Notes: generated by a model from the letters alone, not told the origin. A stretch of 64,000 nucleotides of DNA from Pseudomonas izuensis (GCF_009861505.1 NZ_WTFT01000035.1:41113-105112); one strand, 5' to 3'. Counted from the first letter of the stretch, positions 42,934 to 50,858 are shown. A program made the numbers and translations.

Positions 42934-43431
42934 ATGTCTGCGATTGCCAGCCACAGCGTCCTGCTCGACCTCAGCCTGCCAGCCGCGTGGGCGAAATTGC
43001 GCGACCTGAGCCTCGCCCCGCACTACGTACCGGGCTTGACCGGTTGCCAGTTTCACCCAGGCGCCCGTGAGGGCCAGGGCGCCAGCCGCCGGGTGTTTCG
43101 CAAGGGTGGGCAATGGCTGGATGAAACCGTGGTGCAATGGCAGGAAGGCGTCGGTTTTGTGTTGATCCTGCACAAGGCCAGTGGCGGCGCCCCCTTCCCC
43201 TTTCGCGAGGCCAGCTTCAGCTACACCCTGCAAGCCGAGGGCGACGCCACGCGCATCACCACCCGGATGAGCTACAGCCTGCGCGGTGGCAAGCTGGTGG
43301 AGGGGTTGCTGGGCAAGGCGTTCAACAAGGTGGTGCGCGAGATCGCCCTAAACCTCAAGGCCTATTACGAAACCGGCAAAACCCAGAATGCCGATCTGAC
43401 CCAAGGACGTACGTTGAACTCTGCCCGGTAA
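42934..43431 (+). CDS. SRPBCC (START/Bet v1-like) family protein
   Basis: The 165-aa protein has the SRPBCC pattern: an N-terminal beta strand and helix (LDLSLPAAWAKLRDLSLAPHYVPGL), a hydrophobic central sheet, and a long C-terminal helix (LVEGLLGKAFNKVVREIALNLKAYYE). Such domains bind hydrophobic ligands in a deep cavity. No catalytic residues are evident. Co-transcription with an SDR in the steroid regulon suggests binding or shielding of a steroid intermediate. AGGAG lies 7 nt before the ATG. Its 3' end faces REPIN array 2. Confidence 0.82.
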   Translation: MSAIASHSVLLDLSLPAAWAKLRDLSLAPHYVPGLTGCQFHPGAREGQGASRRVFRKGGQWLDETVVQWQEGVGFVLILHKASGGAPFPFREASFSYTLQAEGDATRITTRMSYSLRGGKLVEGLLGKAFNKVVREIALNLKAYYETGKTQNADLTQGRTLNSAR

Positions 43432-43442
43432 ACACCACTTTC

Positions 43443-43943
43443 CCTGTGGGAGCAAGGCTTGCCCGCGATGGCGGTTTGTCAGGCGGCATTGATGTTGGAT
43501 GTGCCGACCTCTTCGCGAGCAAGCTTTGCTCCCACAGTGGATTTGCGTCGACCATTGAAACTGGAATCGAGGCTTAACCTTGTGGGAGCAAGGCTTGCCC
43601 GCGATGGCGACTTGTCAGGCGGCATTGATGTTGGATGTGCCGACCTCTTCGCGAGCAAGCTTTGCTCCCACAGTGGATTTGCGTCGACCATGGAAATTGG
43701 AGTCGATGGTTAACCTTGTGGGAGCAAGGCTTGCCCGCGATGGCGACTTGTCAGGCGGCATTGATGTTGGATGTGCCGGCCCCTTCGCGAGCAAGCTTTG
43801 CTCCTACAGTTGATTTGCGTCGACCATGGAAATTGGAGTCGATGGTTAACCTTGTGGGAGCGGGCTTGCTCGCGAAGGCGGCGTGTCAGGCGACATTGAT
43901 GTTGGATGTGCCGGCCTCTTCGCGAGCAGGCTCGCTCCCACAG
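43443..43943. repeat. Tandem REPIN array 2 (136-bp period) between convergent genes
   Basis: Units begin at about 43444, 43580, 43716 and 43852. Each contains an inverted REP pair (GTGGGAGCAAGGCTTGCCCGCGATGG / CTTCGCGAGCAAGCTTTGCTCCCAC) and a linker with GATTTGCGTCGACCAT. The last unit differs in its REP arms and runs into the ksi coding region, supplying its final 18 codons. Confidence 0.9.
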
Positions 43944-44311
43944 AGGTTGATCTCGCTCCAATAGGCCTTCATCGAGCGGATCTTGCCGTCGGCATCGAAC
44001 TCCATCACGTCGATCACGTGCAGCGAACACGGCTGCCCTGCCCACTCCATGTCGACCCGAAACGGCATCGCACCGCAACCGTTGAGGGTTGCACGCACCG
44101 GCCCCGTCAGGGTCGCCGATACCTTGCTGGTGCCCAGCCCTTCACGGTAGAAGCGTTCAATGGCGACGATGCCCCGCAACGGGGTTTGACCCACAGGGTC
44201 TTCAACCACCGCGTCCTGGCTGTAGAGCGCAATGATTTCGTCGATATCACCGGCATCCACCAATTCCACATAGCGTGCCATGGTCGCCTGAATCTGTTGT
44301 GCACCGATCAT
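43886..44311 (-). CDS. ksi: Steroid Delta5-isomerase (ketosteroid isomerase) with REP-derived tail
   Basis: The 141-aa protein of the NTF2-like fold is closest to P. putida KSI: MARYVELVDAGDIDEI, VEDPVGQTP, GCGAMPFRV. The catalytic residues are present as Tyr14, Asp38 and Asp101. It moves the Delta5 double bond to Delta4 in 3-ketosteroids in the cytoplasm. Residues 1-123 follow KSI. Residues 124-141 (CGSEPAREEAGTSNINVA) are a translation of the adjacent REPIN, replacing the normal short end. It is last in the leftward operon from 49.2 kb and its ATG directly abuts the thiolase stop. Confidence 0.92.
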   Translation of the reverse strand: MIGAQQIQATMARYVELVDAGDIDEIIALYSQDAVVEDPVGQTPLRGIVAIERFYREGLGTSKVSATLTGPVRATLNGCGAMPFRVDMEWAGQPCSLHVIDVMEFDADGKIRSMKAYWSEINLCGSEPAREEAGTSNINVA

Positions 44312-45514
44312 TCAGACCACCTCGAACAATGCAGCAGCGCCCATGCCGCCACCGATGCACATGCTCACCACCACATAGCGCAAACCGCGGCGCTGGCCCT
44401 CCACCAATGCATGCCCGACCATCCGCGCACCGGACATGCCGAAAGGATGCCCAATGGAAATCGCCCCGCCGTTGACGTTCAAGCGGTCGGCGGGAATGCC
44501 CAGGGTGTCGCGGCAGTACAGCACCTGGCAGGCGAATGCCTCGTTCAGCTCCCAAAGGCCGATATGGTCCATGGTCAGGCCATGGCGCTTGAGCAGCTTC
44601 GGAATCGCGTAGATCGGGCCAATGCCCATCTCGTCCGAATTGCAGCCCGCAACGGCCATGCCGCGATAAATCCCCAGCGGTTCCAGGCCACGTTTTTCCG
44701 CCATTTTCGCGCTCATCAACACCGAGGCCGAAGCGCCGTCGGACAGTTGCGAGGCGTTGCCGGCGGTGATGAAGCGGCCCTTGTCGCTCCATTGACCGCC
44801 CGGCCATACCGGCTCCAGCGCATTCAGGCTTTCGCGGGTGGTGTCGATGCGGTTGCACTCGTCGCGCAGCAAGGTCACGGTTTCAAAGCGAGTTTCGCCC
44901 GTGGCCTTGTCGACGATGGCCTTGCGGCTGGCCAGCGGTGCCAGTTCACGGTCAAAGCGTCCGGCACTCTGGGCCAGGGCGGTGCGCATCTGGCTCTGGT
45001 AGCTGTATTCGTCCTGTTCTTCACGGGAAATGCCGTAGCGCGCGGAGACGATCTCGGCGGTTTCGATCATCGGTATATAAGCGTGCTGATCAAGCTCGAT
45101 CACCGCGCCCGATTGGTTGCGATACAGGTTCTTGTGTTTGTTCTGCACCAGGGAAATCGACTCCAGGCCACCGGCCACGGCGATATCGATTTCGTCGCAC
45201 ATGATGCCTTTGGCGGCCATGGCAATGCTCATCAATCCCGACGAGCATTGGCGCTCGACCGCCATCCCGGCGACGGAAGCCGGCAAGCCGCCGGCAATCG
45301 CGCACAGGCGCCCAAGATTGTAGGACTGCGTGCCCTGCTGCGCGGCGGCGCCGATGATCACGTCGTCGACTTCCCCCGGCTCGATACCGGCGCGGCGAAC
45401 GGCTTCGCGCACCACGTGGCCACCCAGTTGCGGCGCTTCGGTGTCGTTGAACGCGCCGCGAAAAGCCTTGCCGATGGGCGTGCGGGCGGTCGAAACGATG
45501 ACGGCTTCTTTCAT
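44312..45514 (-). CDS. Thiolase (acetyl-CoA acetyltransferase family)
   Basis: The 400-aa thiolase has the nucleophilic Cys in VERQCSSGLMSI near residue 88, ELNEAFACQ, GGAISIGHPFGMSGAR and the terminal SMCIGGGMGAAA. GAGGAA lies 6 nt before the ATG. It differs from the FadA6-like thiolase encoded at 3.5 kb and belongs to the general thiolase II type. In the operon it follows a MaoC hydratase and IpdF, so it may close a beta-oxidation round on the propionate chain of HIP-CoA. Side-chain thiolysis is an alternative. Confidence 0.9.
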   Translation of the reverse strand: MKEAVIVSTARTPIGKAFRGAFNDTEAPQLGGHVVREAVRRAGIEPGEVDDVIIGAAAQQGTQSYNLGRLCAIAGGLPASVAGMAVERQCSSGLMSIAMAAKGIMCDEIDIAVAGGLESISLVQNKHKNLYRNQSGAVIELDQHAYIPMIETAEIVSARYGISREEQDEYSYQSQMRTALAQSAGRFDRELAPLASRKAIVDKATGETRFETVTLLRDECNRIDTTRESLNALEPVWPGGQWSDKGRFITAGNASQLSDGASASVLMSAKMAEKRGLEPLGIYRGMAVAGCNSDEMGIGPIYAIPKLLKRHGLTMDHIGLWELNEAFACQVLYCRDTLGIPADRLNVNGGAISIGHPFGMSGARMVGHALVEGQRRGLRYVVVSMCIGGGMGAAALFEVV

Positions 45515-45545
45515 GCTCAATTCCTCGGAAATACTGCTGACTGAC

Positions 45546-46004
45546 TCAGGCGGGGTAATAGCGGCTGATGGTGTCGACCACACAACCGGGGCGTTCCTCG
45601 CCCTCGATCTCGACGCTGACGCGGATGGTCGCCTGAACGCCGCCCTTCACTGCCTCGACCGCGACCAATTGCGCGCTGCCCCGCACCCGCGAGCCGACGC
45701 GGACCACGGCGGGAAAACGCACTCGCTCGCAGCCGTAATTGACGCCCATGGCCAGGCCGCGCACCTCGACGATCTGCGGCAGAAACAGATTGACCAGGGA
45801 CAGGCTCAGGTAGCCGTGGGCAATGCAGGTGCCAAAGGGTCCACTGGCAGCCTTGACCGGATCGACGTGAATCCATTGGTGATCGCCCGTAGCCTCGGCG
45901 AACAGGTCGATGCGGTCCTGCTCCAGCAGCAGCCAGTCACTGACGCCCAGTGTCTCGCCCACGGCGTCGGACAAGGCCAGGGGCGTGTCGAATATACGTG
46001 GCAT
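45546..46004 (-). CDS. MaoC-like (R)-enoyl-CoA hydratase
   Basis: The 152-aa single hot-dog domain has the hydratase-2 motif GDHQWIHVD, giving the catalytic Asp41 and His46, and GYLSLSLVNLFLP after it. It would add water to an enoyl-CoA; the most likely substrate is the FadE30 product of HIP-CoA. AGAGGG lies 7 nt before the ATG at 46004, 2 bp beyond the ipdF stop. A TTG two codons upstream is less likely. Confidence 0.9.
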   Translation of the reverse strand: MPRIFDTPLALSDAVGETLGVSDWLLLEQDRIDLFAEATGDHQWIHVDPVKAASGPFGTCIAHGYLSLSLVNLFLPQIVEVRGLAMGVNYGCERVRFPAVVRVGSRVRGSAQLVAVEAVKGGVQATIRVSVEIEGEERPGCVVDTISRYYPA

Positions 46005-46006
46005 GT

Positions 46007-46789
46007 TCAAGCCCTCTGGCTGGACACCGACAACACTTCGCCGGTCATGTAGGAGCTGTAATCGCTGGCCAGGAACATCATCACGTTGGCCACTTCCCAG
46101 ACCTCGGCGGCGCGGCCGAAGGCTTCGTTGGCGGCGAGCTGATCGAGCACCGCCTGGGGCGCGGATTTGCGCAGGAAATCGTGCAGGGCAATGCTCGGGC
46201 TGACCGCGTTGATGCGGATGCCATGTTCAGCGGCCTCCACCGCCGCGCAACGGGTCAACGCCATGACCCCGGCCTTGGCAGCGGCGTAATGCGCCTGTTC
46301 TTTCTGCGCCCGCCAGCCCAGCACCGAAGCGTTATTGACGATGACCCCGGCCCGCCGCGCGATCATCTTCGGCAACATGGCGCGGGTCATGCGCATGGTG
46401 CCGGTCAGCGTCACATCGAGGACCCGGTTCCACTCCTCGTCGGACATTTCCACCAGCAGCCGCGAGCCGCCAAGACCGGCGTTGTTGATCAACACGTCGA
46501 CGCCCTGCAAATCACGTTCGGCAGAGGCGATCAGCTGTTGCACCTGCGCTTCATCGGCGACGTTGCACACCTGGCCGAAGACCTGTTCAAGACCCGTGGT
46601 TTCGCGGATCTTCGACACCGCTTCGGCCAGCCGGCCTTCATGGATATCGCTGATCATCAAGGCGCGGCAACCTTCCTCGGCCGCACGCACGGCGGCGGAA
46701 AAACCGATGCCGGCGCCCGCCGCCGCGGTGATCAATACCGACTTGCCGCGCAGCAGGCCGTGACCTGCAACATAGTGAGGAACAGACAT
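46007..46789 (-). CDS. ipdF: IpdF-like SDR (5-OH-HIC-CoA-type dehydrogenase)
   Basis: The 260-aa SDR begins MSVPHYVAGHGLLRGKSVLI and has TAAAGAGIG for the cofactor, NNAGLGGSRLLVEMSDEEW, VNNASVLGWRAQKEQAHYAAAKAGVMALTRC and FLASDYSSYMTGEVLSVS. This matches M. tuberculosis IpdF (Rv3559c) nearly throughout, including the unusual AAGAGIG in place of GxxxGIG. It acts on a hydroxyl of the hexahydroindane nucleus during HIP-CoA catabolism. AAGGAG lies 6 nt before the ATG. It lies between the FadE30-like and MaoC genes. Confidence 0.9.
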   Translation of the reverse strand: MSVPHYVAGHGLLRGKSVLITAAAGAGIGFSAAVRAAEEGCRALMISDIHEGRLAEAVSKIRETTGLEQVFGQVCNVADEAQVQQLIASAERDLQGVDVLINNAGLGGSRLLVEMSDEEWNRVLDVTLTGTMRMTRAMLPKMIARRAGVIVNNASVLGWRAQKEQAHYAAAKAGVMALTRCAAVEAAEHGIRINAVSPSIALHDFLRKSAPQAVLDQLAANEAFGRAAEVWEVANVMMFLASDYSSYMTGEVLSVSSQRA

Positions 46790-46803
46790 GCAAAACTCCT
46801 TGA

Positions 46804-47997
46804 TCAGGTGCGCGGACGCGGTTCCTTGGGCATTCCCAAGGCGCGCTCGGCGATGATGTTGCGCTGGATTTCGTTGCTGCCGCCGTAGAGGGTGTCGGCG
46901 CGACTGAACAGGTACAGCGACTGCAAGCGGGTGAGCTGATACGGCGCGGCTTCGAGCAATTCGGCTTCGGCGCCGAGCACGTCCATCGCCAACTTGCCGA
47001 GGCTGGCGTGCCAGGTCGACCAGAACAGCTTGTAGATGGTCGCCTCCTTGCGCAGCGATCCGTCCTGGGCACCGGAAAGCATGCGCAGCGAGTTGTAGCG
47101 CATGATCCGCAACCCGCTCCAGGCGTCGGCCAGGCGCTGGCGCATCACTGGATCGCGCGCGGCACCGTTGGCCTTGGCGATGGCGATGATTTCGTTGAGC
47201 TCGTTCTGGAACTGCATCTGCTGGCCAAGCGTCGAGACACCACGCTCGAACCCGAGCAGCGCCATCGCAATCTTCCAGCCCTCCCCCGGCGCGCCAATGA
47301 GGTTGGCGGCGTCGGTGCGGGCGTCGTCGAAGAACACTTCGTTGAATTCCGAAGTGCCGGTCAATTGCTCGATCGGCCGTACGGTGATTCCTGCCTGATC
47401 CATCGGCACCAGCAGGAACGACAAGCCGCGATGGCCGACGCTGCCGGGCTCGGTACGGGCGATCACGAAGCACCAGTCCGATTCATGGGCCAGCGAGGTC
47501 CAGACCTTTTGCCCGTTGATCACCCAACTGCCACCGGCTTCGTCCAGCGCCGCGCGGGTCTTGACGTTGGCCAGATCCGACCCGGCGCCCGGCTCGGAAT
47601 AGCCCTGGCACCAGAACTCGGTGCCGCTGACGATGCCCGGCAGAAAACGCCGATGTTGCTCGGCAGTGCCAAACGCGGCGATGGTCGGCCCAGCCAAGCC
47701 TTCGCCGATATGGCCCATGCGTCCGGGACCGCCGGCGCGGGCGTACTCTTCGTGGAAAATCACTTGCTGACTGATCGACAGGCCGCGCCCGCCGTGTTCC
47801 GGCGCCCAGCCGACACACGTCCAGCCACCTTGGGCCAGTTTGCGCTCCCAGGCTTTGCGCTCCTCGGGGAACATGTGCTCATCGCCCGGCCCGCCGCGAA
47901 AGCGCAGGGGCTCGAATTCACCGCAAAGGTTGGCGTCCAACCAGTCGGCCACTTCCCGACGGAAACCCTCGTCCTGCTCACTGAAACTGATTTTCAT
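46804..47997 (-). CDS. fadE30: Acyl-CoA dehydrogenase, FadE30-like catalytic subunit
   Basis: The 397-aa dehydrogenase has CQGYSEPGAGSDLANV, INGQKVWTSLAHESDWCF, FNEVFFDDARTDAANLIGAPGEGW and LYLFSRADTLYGGSNEIQRNII. These match M. tuberculosis FadE30 (Rv3560c), which dehydrogenates HIP-CoA on its propionate chain. The canonical YEGT glutamate is Gly here (YGGS); Glu251 in GFERG is the probable base. The gene overlaps its upstream partner dehydrogenase gene by 4 bp, which supports a heteromeric enzyme. Confidence 0.91.
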   Translation of the reverse strand: MKISFSEQDEGFRREVADWLDANLCGEFEPLRFRGGPGDEHMFPEERKAWERKLAQGGWTCVGWAPEHGGRGLSISQQVIFHEEYARAGGPGRMGHIGEGLAGPTIAAFGTAEQHRRFLPGIVSGTEFWCQGYSEPGAGSDLANVKTRAALDEAGGSWVINGQKVWTSLAHESDWCFVIARTEPGSVGHRGLSFLLVPMDQAGITVRPIEQLTGTSEFNEVFFDDARTDAANLIGAPGEGWKIAMALLGFERGVSTLGQQMQFQNELNEIIAIAKANGAARDPVMRQRLADAWSGLRIMRYNSLRMLSGAQDGSLRKEATIYKLFWSTWHASLGKLAMDVLGAEAELLEAAPYQLTRLQSLYLFSRADTLYGGSNEIQRNIIAERALGMPKEPRPRT

Positions 47998-49166
47998 GGC
48001 TGCTCCCCGAGAATCACTGTGGCAATCCGCTCGCGATGCCAGGCCGGTCGCCCGAGAAAGCTCTCGCTGGCACGGGCGCGCTTGAAATAGAGGTGCGGGT
48101 CGTATTCCCAGGTGAAACCGACGCCGCCGTGCAACTGGATCGATTCGGCTGCGCACTGGAAACAGGTTTCAGAGCACTGTGCCTTGGCCAGCGCCGCCGC
48201 CAGCGCAAGTTCGGCGGCTACCTGCGGGTCGCCTGACGGATCGAGGACTTCCTGGGCCACGCATGCCGCGTAATAACTGGCCGAACGGGCGCATTCGACT
48301 TGCAGCATCATGTCGGCGGCACGGTGTTTGAGGGCCTGGAAACTGGCAATGGGACGGCCGAACTGCTGGCGCTCCTGCATGTAGGCAACGCTCAGGTCGA
48401 GCACCTGCTGGGCACCACCCGTCTGTTCGGCGGCCAGGCCGATGCAGGCCAATTGCAGGGTTTTCTCCAGCGCAGGCCAGCCCGCGCCGAACTCGCCAAG
48501 CAGGCAGTCGGCGTCGAGATACAGGTTCTTGAGCTGGATCCGGGCCTGGCGCCGGGTCTGGTCCATGGTCGGCAACATCTGCCGCTCGATCCCGGCGCGC
48601 TTCGCGTCCACGGCGAACAGGCTGATACCCGACTCGCCGGCCGTTCCGGGCGTTCGCGCGGCAACGATCAGGAGGTCGGCGCCATGGCCGTCGAGGACAT
48701 GCTTGAGGGTACCGTCGAGTACAAACCCGTCGCCCTCGGCAACCACGGTTGACTGGATATCCTGCGCCGACCAGCCATTCGCGCTGCTGAACGCCAGGGT
48801 CGCGGTGAGGCTGCCGTCGGCGATCGACGGCAACCAGCGTTGCTTCTGCTCCTCGTTGGCCGCCAGCAACAACGCAGGCGTGGCCATGCAGGCGGTGGCG
48901 AAAAACGGTGAACACAGCAGGCGACGGCCCATTTGCTCCAGCAAAATCGCCAGTTCGACGAAGCCCAGGCCAAGCCCGCCGTACGCTTCCGGAATATGGA
49001 TCGCCGGCCAGTACATCTCGCGGCACAGCCGCTGCCAGAGAGCCTCGTCGAAACCTCGCTCGCTGACCATTGCCGCTCGCACGGCGGCAGAGTCCGACAC
49101 ATCGGCGAGAAAACTCTCGGCCGATGCGCGGATCATTTCCTGTTCGTCGCTGAATGCAAACTCCAT
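47994..49166 (-). CDS. Acyl-CoA dehydrogenase, partner subunit of the FadE30-like enzyme
   Basis: The 390-aa protein has the acyl-CoA dehydrogenase fold (MEFAFSDEQEMIRASAESFL, YMQERQQFGRPIASFQALKH, IQLHGGVGFTWEYDPHLYFKRA). It lacks glutamate at both catalytic positions: LACIGLAAEQ instead of GFERG, and no YEGT. By analogy with paired steroid dehydrogenases it would be the FAD-binding structural subunit of an alpha2beta2 enzyme with the FadE30-like protein, whose gene it overlaps by 4 bp. It is first in the six-gene operon ending with ksi. The predicted operator upstream has atypical spacing. Confidence 0.89.
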   Translation of the reverse strand: MEFAFSDEQEMIRASAESFLADVSDSAAVRAAMVSERGFDEALWQRLCREMYWPAIHIPEAYGGLGLGFVELAILLEQMGRRLLCSPFFATACMATPALLLAANEEQKQRWLPSIADGSLTATLAFSSANGWSAQDIQSTVVAEGDGFVLDGTLKHVLDGHGADLLIVAARTPGTAGESGISLFAVDAKRAGIERQMLPTMDQTRRQARIQLKNLYLDADCLLGEFGAGWPALEKTLQLACIGLAAEQTGGAQQVLDLSVAYMQERQQFGRPIASFQALKHRAADMMLQVECARSASYYAACVAQEVLDPSGDPQVAAELALAAALAKAQCSETCFQCAAESIQLHGGVGFTWEYDPHLYFKRARASESFLGRPAWHRERIATVILGEQP

Positions 49167-49265
49167 CGCGGCGCCTTCTGCTCGTTAAGCGGGGCGCGCA
49201 TGGCGCAACACCCCTTTGAGCTTCGAGTTTGGCGTCCGTCGAACGCGGCAGAATCGTTAGCCCTG

Positions 49266-49285
49266 CCTAGTCCGAACGGGCGATG
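49266..49285 (-). promoter_or_regulatory. Steroid-regulon operator-like site, reversed, upstream of the FadE30/ipdF/ksi operon
   Basis: CCTAGTCC, GAAC, GGGCGATG on the plus strand, so relative to the leftward operon the halves are in reverse order. The best -10-like hexamer (GATTCT) is only 10 nt beyond, one helical turn closer than in the other promoters. Confidence 0.52.
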
Positions 49286-49315
49286 TCGCGGTGATTGTTT
49301 TGCGAAGGGAGCCGA

Positions 49316-50734
49316 TCAGCGGCAATCGGCTGCGAGGTGGACGAGCAGCGCTGCGTGGTCCGGTTTCAAATAGGGTTCGACTTCCCCGACTTTGCACGCT
49401 GCCAGGCCCTGCAGTTCCGGCTCAAGGGGCTCCTGGGCGAACAGCAGCCCTACTGGACGGTTGGCGCCTTGCAACTGCGCAACTGTCAGCGGTGCAACCG
49501 GCCGGCCCATGTAGTAGACCAGACGGATATCCGGCTCACCGACGCTGTAGGCTTTCTGGCCCGGTTGCCCGGCGGCCAGCGTGGCGACCTGCTCAAGGCC
49601 ACCGACCCGATGCGACAACACCCGCGCTTCGACGAACATGTAAAACACCACAAACCCGGCCAGCATCACGTAAGGAACAGTGGCCAGGCATGCCCGCCAG
49701 CGCCCCTTCGCGGTGTCGAACACCGCAGCCCAGTGCATCGCCAGCAGCAATGCCATGGAAGGGTAAATCGGCAACAGATACTTGCCGTGCTTTTCGGTGA
49801 AACAGGAAAAAATCAGCAGCGGCAGCAGGCTGCAACACAGCAGCATGGCGGCCTCGCGGCGCGCGCGGATCATTGCCCAGAAGCGCCGAGGCTGCACAAA
49901 CACAATCAGCCAGAACGGAAAGAAATCACCGGCCAGGTACAACAGATAGGCGTACCAGGCCTCGGCGCCTTGACCATCGATTTTCTTCACGATGTCTTCG
50001 TTGACGATCGATGCCCAGATGCCCCAACCCTGGTTCATGGACACTGCCACATACCAGGAGCCGCCCAGCACCAGGGCAATCAGCCAGCCCCAGCCGTCGC
50101 ACAGATAGGCCTTGGCTCGGGCATCGCGATAGATCAGCGCGTAAGCCAGGATCGGCGCTGTCACCCACAGCAGGCAGACGGGTCCCTTGGTCAGCAGTGC
50201 ACAGCCTAAAAGCACGTAGCTGAGTCGGCTCCAAACGGCCCGGCCCTGTTGGAAAATGAAGTGCCAGGCCGCCAACAACGCGCCGAAACACAGCAAGGTC
50301 AACAGCATCTCGATTTCCGAGCGACGGGCGAACAGGCTGAAGGCCCCGTTCGCGGCCAGAAACACCACCGCGAACAACCCGGTCTGGCGTCCGGCCTGCC
50401 TGACGCCGTACAGATAGGTGCCGATGCAGCACAGCGTCGCAGCCAGCGCCGACGGCAAGCGAACGCTCCATTCGGACAAACTGCCCAGCACCGCTGTTGA
50501 AACCAGGCCCGCCCAATAGAAAAACGGCGGCTTGGACAGGTACAAGTCGCCGTTCATGTAGGGCAGCAGCCAGCTCCCCGCCTCACGCATTTCCCGTACG
50601 GTGACGGCTCTGCGGGCCTCGTTGACACTGAGGAATGGCACACTGCCCAGTCCCCAGAAAAACAGCAACGCAATGGCTGCGGCGGCGAGCAAGGCGACAG
50701 TGCGCAATGACAAATGACTCAGGATCAACCTCAT
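49316..50734 (-). CDS. ArnT-like glycosyltransferase (GT39/GT83 type)
   Basis: The 472-aa integral membrane protein has about ten hydrophobic segments and the ArnT/PMT N-terminal signature: GLGSVPFLSVNEARRAVTVREM near residue 28 with the acidic residues of the first periplasmic loop, and YMNGDLYLSKPPFFYWAG. Enzymes of this family move a sugar from a polyprenyl phosphate to lipid A or another glycan on the periplasmic face. A second, distinct ArnT-like protein is encoded just upstream. Its ATG overlaps the stop of a 38-codon ORF (TGATG). It is the last gene of the leftward operon from 54.4 kb. Confidence 0.9.
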   Translation of the reverse strand: MRLILSHLSLRTVALLAAAAIALLFFWGLGSVPFLSVNEARRAVTVREMREAGSWLLPYMNGDLYLSKPPFFYWAGLVSTAVLGSLSEWSVRLPSALAATLCCIGTYLYGVRQAGRQTGLFAVVFLAANGAFSLFARRSEIEMLLTLLCFGALLAAWHFIFQQGRAVWSRLSYVLLGCALLTKGPVCLLWVTAPILAYALIYRDARAKAYLCDGWGWLIALVLGGSWYVAVSMNQGWGIWASIVNEDIVKKIDGQGAEAWYAYLLYLAGDFFPFWLIVFVQPRRFWAMIRARREAAMLLCCSLLPLLIFSCFTEKHGKYLLPIYPSMALLLAMHWAAVFDTAKGRWRACLATVPYVMLAGFVVFYMFVEARVLSHRVGGLEQVATLAAGQPGQKAYSVGEPDIRLVYYMGRPVAPLTVAQLQGANRPVGLLFAQEPLEPELQGLAACKVGEVEPYLKPDHAALLVHLAADCR

Positions 50735-50850
50735 CAGGATTTCTCCCCACGCGATACCTGAGAATTTCTCGTTTGGGTGAGCCCGTAGAACGGATCGGGC
50801 TCACCGACGACGTACAACTCGAGTAATCCTGCTGTCCTTGCTTTACTCAT
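50734..50850 (-). CDS. Possible 38-aa small protein between two glycosyltransferase genes
   Basis: An uninterrupted ORF starts 8 bp after the stop of one ArnT-like gene and ends in TGATG, sharing a base with the start of the next. The product begins MSKARTAGLLELYVVGEPDP and has no membrane segment or known motif. A 10-bp inverted repeat (50776-50805, GGTGAGCCCG / CGGGCTCACC) lies inside it, so the stretch could instead be a structured intercistronic leader. The fit to both neighbours favours translation, perhaps as a coupling ORF. Confidence 0.42.
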   Translation of the reverse strand: MSKARTAGLLELYVVGEPDPFYGLTQTRNSQVSRGEKS

Positions 50851-50858
50851 GGGCGCTC

